Made by a program: the position numbers and the translations under genes
Shown: piece by piece, positions 59,637 to 64,000 of the stretch
Numbering within the stretch: position 1 is the first letter of the stretch
Layout: every line of letters begins with the position of its first letter
Assembly: GCA_964641455.1 (NCBI GenBank)
Contig: CAZXLH010000006.1
Span: forward strand, 5,785-69,784
DNA from: DTU015 sp964641455
GTDB taxonomy: Bacteria > Bacillota > Sulfobacillia > Fermentithermobacillales > Fermentithermobacillaceae
Length of the DNA: 64,000 bases
Reading direction: 5' to 3'
The notes under the pieces: model-generated
The model's input: the letters and a program-made list of their open reading frames with translations, nothing else
Database searches by the model: none
What the model was told of the DNA's origin: nothing

Positions 59637-60089
59637 TTGAAGAAGTTTTCGTTTTCTCTGGAAAAGGTGCTTGCTGTCAGAGAACTGAGAAAACTGATTG
59701 CTGAGGAGAAACTGGCTGCTGCGCTTAATGATATGCATCGCACTGAGACAGCGTTGAACGAAGCCAGAGCGGTAGAACGCACGAATGAAGCACGCTTGCG
59801 GCAACAACTGGCCGGAAACTTAGACTTACAGGAAGTAAATATCTTGCTCAATTTCAGAAAGGCGGTTGATCACGAAATAATCAAAAGGAAGGAGGAACTT
59901 ACTCAAAAGCAGTCTTTGGCCCAAAGAGTTCAGGAAGAAGTAATAGCCAGAAACCAGGATATGAAAGTCCTACACCGTCTTAGGGAAAAGCAAAAGTTGC
60001 GTTACAAGAAAAGATACCGGTGGGAGCACAGCAAGCAAATGGACCAAATCGGAGCGTTGTATTTTAACCGAGAAGAGACAAGGAGGTGA
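59637..60089 (+). CDS. fliJ: Flagellar export protein FliJ
   Basis: 150-residue coiled-coil protein rich in Glu, Arg, Lys and Gln (FSLEKVLAVRELRKLIAEEK, RLREKQKLRYKKRYRWEHSK) in the FliJ position. FliJ acts as a central stalk for the FliI hexamer and as escort for export chaperones. The TTG start at 59637 has GAGGGAGGG 5-6 nt upstream. Its last codons (AGG AGG TGA) double as the ribosome site of fliK. Confidence 0.93.
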   Translation: MKKFSFSLEKVLAVRELRKLIAEEKLAAALNDMHRTETALNEARAVERTNEARLRQQLAGNLDLQEVNILLNFRKAVDHEIIKRKEELTQKQSLAQRVQEEVIARNQDMKVLHRLREKQKLRYKKRYRWEHSKQMDQIGALYFNREETRR

Positions 60090-60101
60090 TTTGATAAAAC
60101 G

Positions 60102-61385
60102 ATGGAAACCAATATTGATGTGGGCAACCTGACAATTGGCCCTATAGGCACAAGCCCGTCTGGCCTAAGCAAATCATTGTCACGAAAAACACCGTTAACG
60201 GACGGTGAGTTCAGCATAATCATGGCTAACCTGGTTAGCCTACTTTGCGCTCCTATGGAAACAGAGGCGGTACCTACAGAGGCAACAGAGGCATTGATAA
60301 CTGAAGGGAACATGCCAGATGCAGGAACAGGAGTTGAATCTCCCTGTTTGGCTGCGCAGCTGACTTTAAGTGAACATCCCGTACTGTTTACCGGCGGTGG
60401 CCCTGGCAAGATTGCTCAGGTTAACTCATGGGTGCCGGAAAATGCATATTTTGACGAAGCAGACATGGAAATTCCTGTTGAACTTGAAGCTACTGCTTAT
60501 CAACTATCTGCCGGATATGAACAGGCTCAAACTGTTGTAGCGGCCCAAGATCAAAGTGCAGGCATGGTTTTGAAGGCTCCAACCGGTGATTTTGTCTACC
60601 AGGATATGGAAGGGGTTCAAGAGACGCACTCTGATTCCGGTTCAGGAGACACTGTACCAATTACTTTGAAAGTGGGCGGCGTAAGTGTAAATCAATCAAA
60701 GGATTTTGAAATATCAACGGAAATTCCCAGAGAAACTGCTTTGGGTGTTAAAAAAGCAGAGGGGCAAGAGCAAATTCCCGAGTTTGAAATTCAAGAAGTG
60801 ACCTTGGAGCAATCTGATACAGACAGTGGATTTGAGCCATTAGAGTTTGCTCCTGGCATACCTCAAGCTGCCAATCAAAGTAGCAACAGTAAACGTATTG
60901 AAGATGGCGGGCTGCCGCTTTATACACTTAAGGCAGAGCTCAATGTTGAAGGAAAACCATTCAATGTTTCACTGGAGAATCCTGAGACTATTGCAGAAAT
61001 TCTCGCAGAGAGGAGTAATTCGAACCTTCCTAAGAGCATAGAGTTTACCCTTGATCCTCCTGGTTTGGGTAAAATCACCGTCTTGTTGTCATCCAAGGGA
61101 GAGCAAGTGCTGGTCAAGTTCATTGCTTCTTTTCACAATACACACCAGGTTCTGGTAAATTCACAAGATGACCTTGGACAAGCTTTATCAGAAAGAGGGC
61201 TCTCTCTAACAGGATTTTTTGTTGATCATGGTATGGCAGAGCAAAGCAACCATTCACACCGGGATTTTGCCGAGGCAAGACAGACTGTATACAGAAACAA
61301 CAAAGTGCCTGTTTATCGTATTGATAGTGAGCCAATCAGCAATAATATGGCGCTTGGCTCCCAGATACTGGATTACAGGGTATGA
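60102..61385 (+). CDS. fliK: Flagellar hook-length control protein FliK
   Basis: 427 residues with the usual layout: a long acidic, low-complexity N-terminal region (about 1-280, Glu/Thr/Pro rich) used as a molecular ruler and a conserved Flg_hook C-domain (about 285-400) with SIEFTLDPPGLGKITVLLSS and LGQALSERGLSLTGFFVDHG. It switches export specificity after hook completion. ATG 60102 follows AAGGAGGTGATTTG, a long spacer of about 13 nt. flgD follows. Confidence 0.92.
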   Translation: METNIDVGNLTIGPIGTSPSGLSKSLSRKTPLTDGEFSIIMANLVSLLCAPMETEAVPTEATEALITEGNMPDAGTGVESPCLAAQLTLSEHPVLFTGGGPGKIAQVNSWVPENAYFDEADMEIPVELEATAYQLSAGYEQAQTVVAAQDQSAGMVLKAPTGDFVYQDMEGVQETHSDSGSGDTVPITLKVGGVSVNQSKDFEISTEIPRETALGVKKAEGQEQIPEFEIQEVTLEQSDTDSGFEPLEFAPGIPQAANQSSNSKRIEDGGLPLYTLKAELNVEGKPFNVSLENPETIAEILAERSNSNLPKSIEFTLDPPGLGKITVLLSSKGEQVLVKFIASFHNTHQVLVNSQDDLGQALSERGLSLTGFFVDHGMAEQSNHSHRDFAEARQTVYRNNKVPVYRIDSEPISNNMALGSQILDYRV

Positions 61386-61409
61386 GCGTTATTGTATGGA
61401 GGTGAAAAA

Positions 61410-61865
61410 ATGCCGCTGACAGTTCAAAGAACGCAAAGCCAAACCCAAGGCTTGAATAATCAAGTTGCCGGCCAAGTGGGATCCATCCAGGATTACTTCA
61501 TGGAGATCCTTCTTACCCAGCTAAGATATCAAGACCCTATGGAGCCTATGAAAGAAAAGGACTTGTTTGCTCAAATGGCCCAATTTACCACAGCGACACA
61601 AATGCAGAACCTAAACACTAATGTTTCCTGGCTGTGCAGGTATATGGTGGAAAGCCAAACAGGAAAGCACCTGTTTGAAGCGGTTCACCTTATAGGCAAA
61701 CAATTTGAGGCAATGGCTTCAGATGGCAGCGTTACTGGGGTAGTTGAAAGCGTTGGTTTTTCATCGGGTAGGTTGGTAATCCGAAGCGGTGAATATGAAA
61801 TTCCCATTGAGGACTTGATTTGGATAGGAGGAACTGCTTGTGGATCTGAAGATTACGAACACTAA
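61410..61865 (+). CDS. flgD: Flagellar hook capping protein FlgD
   Basis: Hook scaffold, 151 residues, the short form usual in Bacillota. The N-terminal FlgD signature is QDYFMEILLTQLRYQDPMEP, followed by MKEKDLFAQMAQFTTATQMQ; the C-terminal part contains GKQFEAMASDGSVTGVVESV. ATG 61410 has GGAGGTG just upstream; a longer TTG start at 61392 would include that site. It overlaps the next gene by 26 nt. Confidence 0.94.
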   Translation: MPLTVQRTQSQTQGLNNQVAGQVGSIQDYFMEILLTQLRYQDPMEPMKEKDLFAQMAQFTTATQMQNLNTNVSWLCRYMVESQTGKHLFEAVHLIGKQFEAMASDGSVTGVVESVGFSSGRLVIRSGEYEIPIEDLIWIGGTACGSEDYEH

Positions 61866-62244
61866 CAGGGTAGATGCTTTAAGTACCCAAAGAACCTTAG
61901 AAACACATGCCCAAAAGATTCGAAAGCAGTCCAAGGCACAAGGCCCTGGTTTTCTTGAGGCTCTTAAGCAAGCTCATAGGGATGTAAATGTTAGGTTTTC
62001 CAAGCATGCAGCGCAAAGGCTCAATGCTTGGAGCCAGGAGTCTAAGAACCATTATATCGATGAACTGGGAAGCGCAATGGATATTGCTCAGTCTAAAGGC
62101 GCAAGGTCCACTTTGGTTCTTATGAGGGGAGTAGCGTTCGTTGTGGCTCCGCAAAGCAGAACTGTTGTTACGGTAATTCCAGAAGACAGAATGAAACAAA
62201 GCTTGTTCACGTCGATTGACAGTGCGGTACTTATGGACAAGTAA
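61840..62244 (+). CDS. Conserved flagellar operon protein (TIGR02530 type)
   Basis: 134-residue protein that matches the small flagellar operon family found between flgD and flgE in Bacillota. VRFSKHAAQRLNAWSQESKN, then YIDELGSAMDIAQSKGARST and LVLMRGVAFVVAPQSRTVVT are the conserved blocks. The biochemical role is unknown; export or hook assembly is presumed from position. GTG 61840 lies inside flgD, an overlap that suggests coupling. Confidence 0.9.
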   Translation: MDLKITNTNRVDALSTQRTLETHAQKIRKQSKAQGPGFLEALKQAHRDVNVRFSKHAAQRLNAWSQESKNHYIDELGSAMDIAQSKGARSTLVLMRGVAFVVAPQSRTVVTVIPEDRMKQSLFTSIDSAVLMDK

Positions 62245-62341
62245 TTTTAGTTCCGGGCCGGACCCTTTCAGGGAGGCCATGCGCTTTTGAATGATGGACA
62301 AAGCGCCGGAACCCAATAAGAGAGAGGGGTGCATTCAGAAA

Positions 62342-63583
62342 ATGATGCGTTCGCTTTTTAGCGCAGTGTCTGGTTTAAGGACGCACCAGACCCGCATGGA
62401 CGTAATTGGAAATAACATAGCAAACGTGAATACGCCTGGGTATAAATCGAGCAGGGTGACGTTTCAGGAAGTATTCAGCCAAACACTTAGGGGGGCCAGT
62501 TCACCTTCAGGTACATCACGGATAGAACGTGGAGGCACCAACCCTATGCAGGTTGGCTTGGGCGTTAATGTGGCAAGCATTGATACCATTCAGACTCCCG
62601 GAAGCCTGCAGCCCACATCCCGGCTGACAGATGTCGCTATAGAAGGGAATGGATTCTTCGTAGTGCAAGACGGTGATAGCCTTGCATATACCAGGGTAGG
62701 CAATTTCTCAACTGATGCTGATGGGATACTTGTTGACCATGAAGGAAGGAAGGTTCTGGGATGGTCAGCAGATTCAGCCGGAATGTTGCCGGTGGATCGT
62801 TCAAAGCGGAACCTGGAACCGCTGTCGATACAGATAGGTTCCAACATTCCTGCCAGGGCAACAAGTAACATACAGTGGATCAAAAACCTTGATGCAGAAG
62901 CAGATGTAGGTTTTACCAAGACCACGGCTGTGACAGTTTATGATTCCCTTGGAAGAGCTCACAGTGTTCAAGTGGACTTTACCAAGACAAATTCAAATCA
63001 ATGGACATGGGAAGCCTTGCCCCCTGGGGACGATACGCCAATCTCAGGGAACATTACTTTTGGTTTGGATGGAACTTTCGAGAGCGTTGATGATATAGAC
63101 AAGTTTAGTTTCAACCCTGAGGGAGCTGAACCTATAGAGGTAACAATGAACTTCGACAGCTTAACCCAGGTTGCCGGGCCTACAACGGTTGAATCAGGAG
63201 CAGTTGACGGGTGGCCTTCAGGTGTCCTTGAATCGTTTACTTTTGATTCCCAAGGCGTAATCTCAGGATTCTACTCCAATGGTATGCACAGGGTATTGGG
63301 GCAACTTGCAATCGCCGGCTTCCGGAATCCGTCAGGGCTTATTAAGACAGGCAATAACCTTTTCGTTGAATCAAACAACTCAGGGACGTCAGAGGATGCC
63401 ATAGGTGTGCCTGGGACTTCAGGAAGAGGTACTGTAGCACCTACGGCCCTGGAAATGTCTAATGTGGATTTGGCGGAGGAATTTACTCAAATGATTATTA
63501 CACAAAGAGGGTTTCAGGCAAACTCAAGGGTTATTACGGTATCTGATGAACTTTTGCAAGAACTGGTTAATCTGAAGAGATAG
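62342..63583 (+). CDS. flgE: Flagellar hook protein FlgE
   Basis: 413 residues. The rod/hook N-terminal motif is SAVSGLRTHQTRMDVIGNNI plus ANVNTPGYKSSR, the centre contains the hook domains (GNGFFVVQDGDSLAYTRVGN, AVTVYDSLGRAHSVQVDF) and the C-terminus is EEFTQMIITQRGFQANSRVI then TVSDELLQELVNLKR. ATG 62342 or 62345 is chosen; the frame is open to 62291 but has no family match there. No FlbD gene follows; motA is next after 18 nt. Confidence 0.96.
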   Translation: MMRSLFSAVSGLRTHQTRMDVIGNNIANVNTPGYKSSRVTFQEVFSQTLRGASSPSGTSRIERGGTNPMQVGLGVNVASIDTIQTPGSLQPTSRLTDVAIEGNGFFVVQDGDSLAYTRVGNFSTDADGILVDHEGRKVLGWSADSAGMLPVDRSKRNLEPLSIQIGSNIPARATSNIQWIKNLDAEADVGFTKTTAVTVYDSLGRAHSVQVDFTKTNSNQWTWEALPPGDDTPISGNITFGLDGTFESVDDIDKFSFNPEGAEPIEVTMNFDSLTQVAGPTTVESGAVDGWPSGVLESFTFDSQGVISGFYSNGMHRVLGQLAIAGFRNPSGLIKTGNNLFVESNNSGTSEDAIGVPGTSGRGTVAPTALEMSNVDLAEEFTQMIITQRGFQANSRVITVSDELLQELVNLKR

Positions 63584-63601
63584 TTTACGAGGTGAACGGA
63601 A

Positions 63602-64000
63602 ATGGATAGGGCGTCTGTAATTGGATTAGTATCGGGTTTCTTCCTTCTTATATGGGCAATGACTAACGGGGGTAGCCTTGCAACATTCTGGGATTTTAAC
63701 TCACTGCTCATTACAATAGGCGGTACTCTTACGGCAACACTTATCAGCTACCCTTTACCAACTTTTTTAGAAGTTATTTCAATTGCAAAAAATGCGTTTA
63801 TATCTCCACAACAGGATCTCCCTGAGACAATTAATATAATCGTTCGATTTGCAGATAAGGCACGGCGGGAGGGACTCTTGGCTCTTGATGAAGATGCAGA
63901 CGCCCTTGACGATTTGTTTTTGCAAAAGGGAATCAGGCTTGTTGTTGACGGCACTACACCTGAACTTGTCCGCAATATTTTGGAAACTGAGCTGGCTTTT
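63602..64000 (+). CDS. motA: Flagellar motor stator protein MotA, truncated by window end
   Basis: First 133 residues of the proton-channel stator subunit. Two N-terminal helices are visible (SVIGLVSGFFLLIWAMTNGG, then SLLITIGGTLTATLISYPL), followed by the cytoplasmic domain start with ETINIIVRFADKARREGLLA and DDLFLQKGIRLVVDGTTPEL. This matches MotA/PomA. ATG 63602 follows GAGGTGAACGGA. Part of the same operon as flgE; motB presumably follows outside the window. Confidence 0.95.
   Translation, partial: MDRASVIGLVSGFFLLIWAMTNGGSLATFWDFNSLLITIGGTLTATLISYPLPTFLEVISIAKNAFISPQQDLPETINIIVRFADKARREGLLALDEDADALDDLFLQKGIRLVVDGTTPELVRNILETELAF

Overview
The window reads as a chromosomal segment of an endospore-forming, flagellated, Gram-positive bacterium of the Bacillota, most like a deep-branching or thermophilic Clostridia-type lineage. 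The evidence is SigK, CodY, a GerA/GerB/GerC germinant receptor, a SleB-type hydrolase with YpeB, CotF-like coat proteins, IreB, strong Shine-Dalgarno sites with many TTG/GTG starts, a SAM-I riboswitch and a c-di-GMP-I riboswitch. Two runs of exactly 100 N (23392-23491 and 54763-54862) show that this is a scaffolded draft assembly. I see no rRNA, tRNA, CRISPR array, prophage or insertion sequence.

Layout. 1-5.5 kb: 3' part of a thiolase, convergent DNA polymerase IV, a ferredoxin-tailed aldo/keto reductase, an SDH-type membrane serine protease and an MFS transporter. 5.6-8.2 kb: promoter, SAM-I riboswitch, terminator and metNIQ methionine importer. 8.3-13.2 kb: proS, alaS, ireB. 13.2-18.4 kb: an accessory block (M28 aminopeptidase, rhomboid protease, archaeal-type fructose-bisphosphate aldolase/phosphatase, second aldo/keto reductase) that separates ireB from its usual partner ruvX. 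18.4-23.7 kb: ruvX fused to a DUF1292 domain, mltG, sleB-like, ypeB and two coat-type genes, one with a 270-nt repeat broken by an assembly gap. 23.7-28.5 kb: galT, glgA, a GT4 glycosyltransferase and galU (nucleotide-sugar and glycogen/glycolipid metabolism). 28.6-35.1 kb: a SpoVD-like penicillin-binding protein, a TPR protein with a CofE-like domain, sigK, a YqeG phosphatase, a degenerate PilT-like ATPase and a LuxR-type regulator with a non-canonical receiver. 35.1-38.7 kb: a possible small membrane protein, trpS, comM/yifB, yraN. 38.6-46.4 kb, mostly minus strand: a probable decayed gene, MATE exporter, methyltransferase, rnhB and the gerABC operon. 46.6-53.7 kb: dprA, topA, xerC, hslV, hslU, codY, a conserved Bacillota order but without trmFO between topA and xerC. 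53.7-64 kb: a c-di-GMP-I riboswitch and terminator, then a long flagellar operon flgB-flgC-fliE-fliF-fliG-fliH-fliI-fliJ-fliK-flgD-(flagellar operon protein)-flgE-motA, cut by the window end.

The genes form three functional programmes: sporulation and germination (sigK, spoVD-like, sleB/ypeB, cot, ger), motility under c-di-GMP and probably CodY control, and housekeeping translation, DNA processing and carbohydrate metabolism. The observations most worth pursuing are the TPR/CofE-like fusion beside sigK, the degenerate PilT-like ATPase paired with a pseudo-receiver regulator, the RuvX-DUF1292 fusion, the MetN that lacks its sensing domain, the paralogous aldo/keto reductase with Arg at the catalytic Lys position, and the frameshifted remnant near 39 kb. 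No clearly new multi-gene defence or biosynthetic system is evident.
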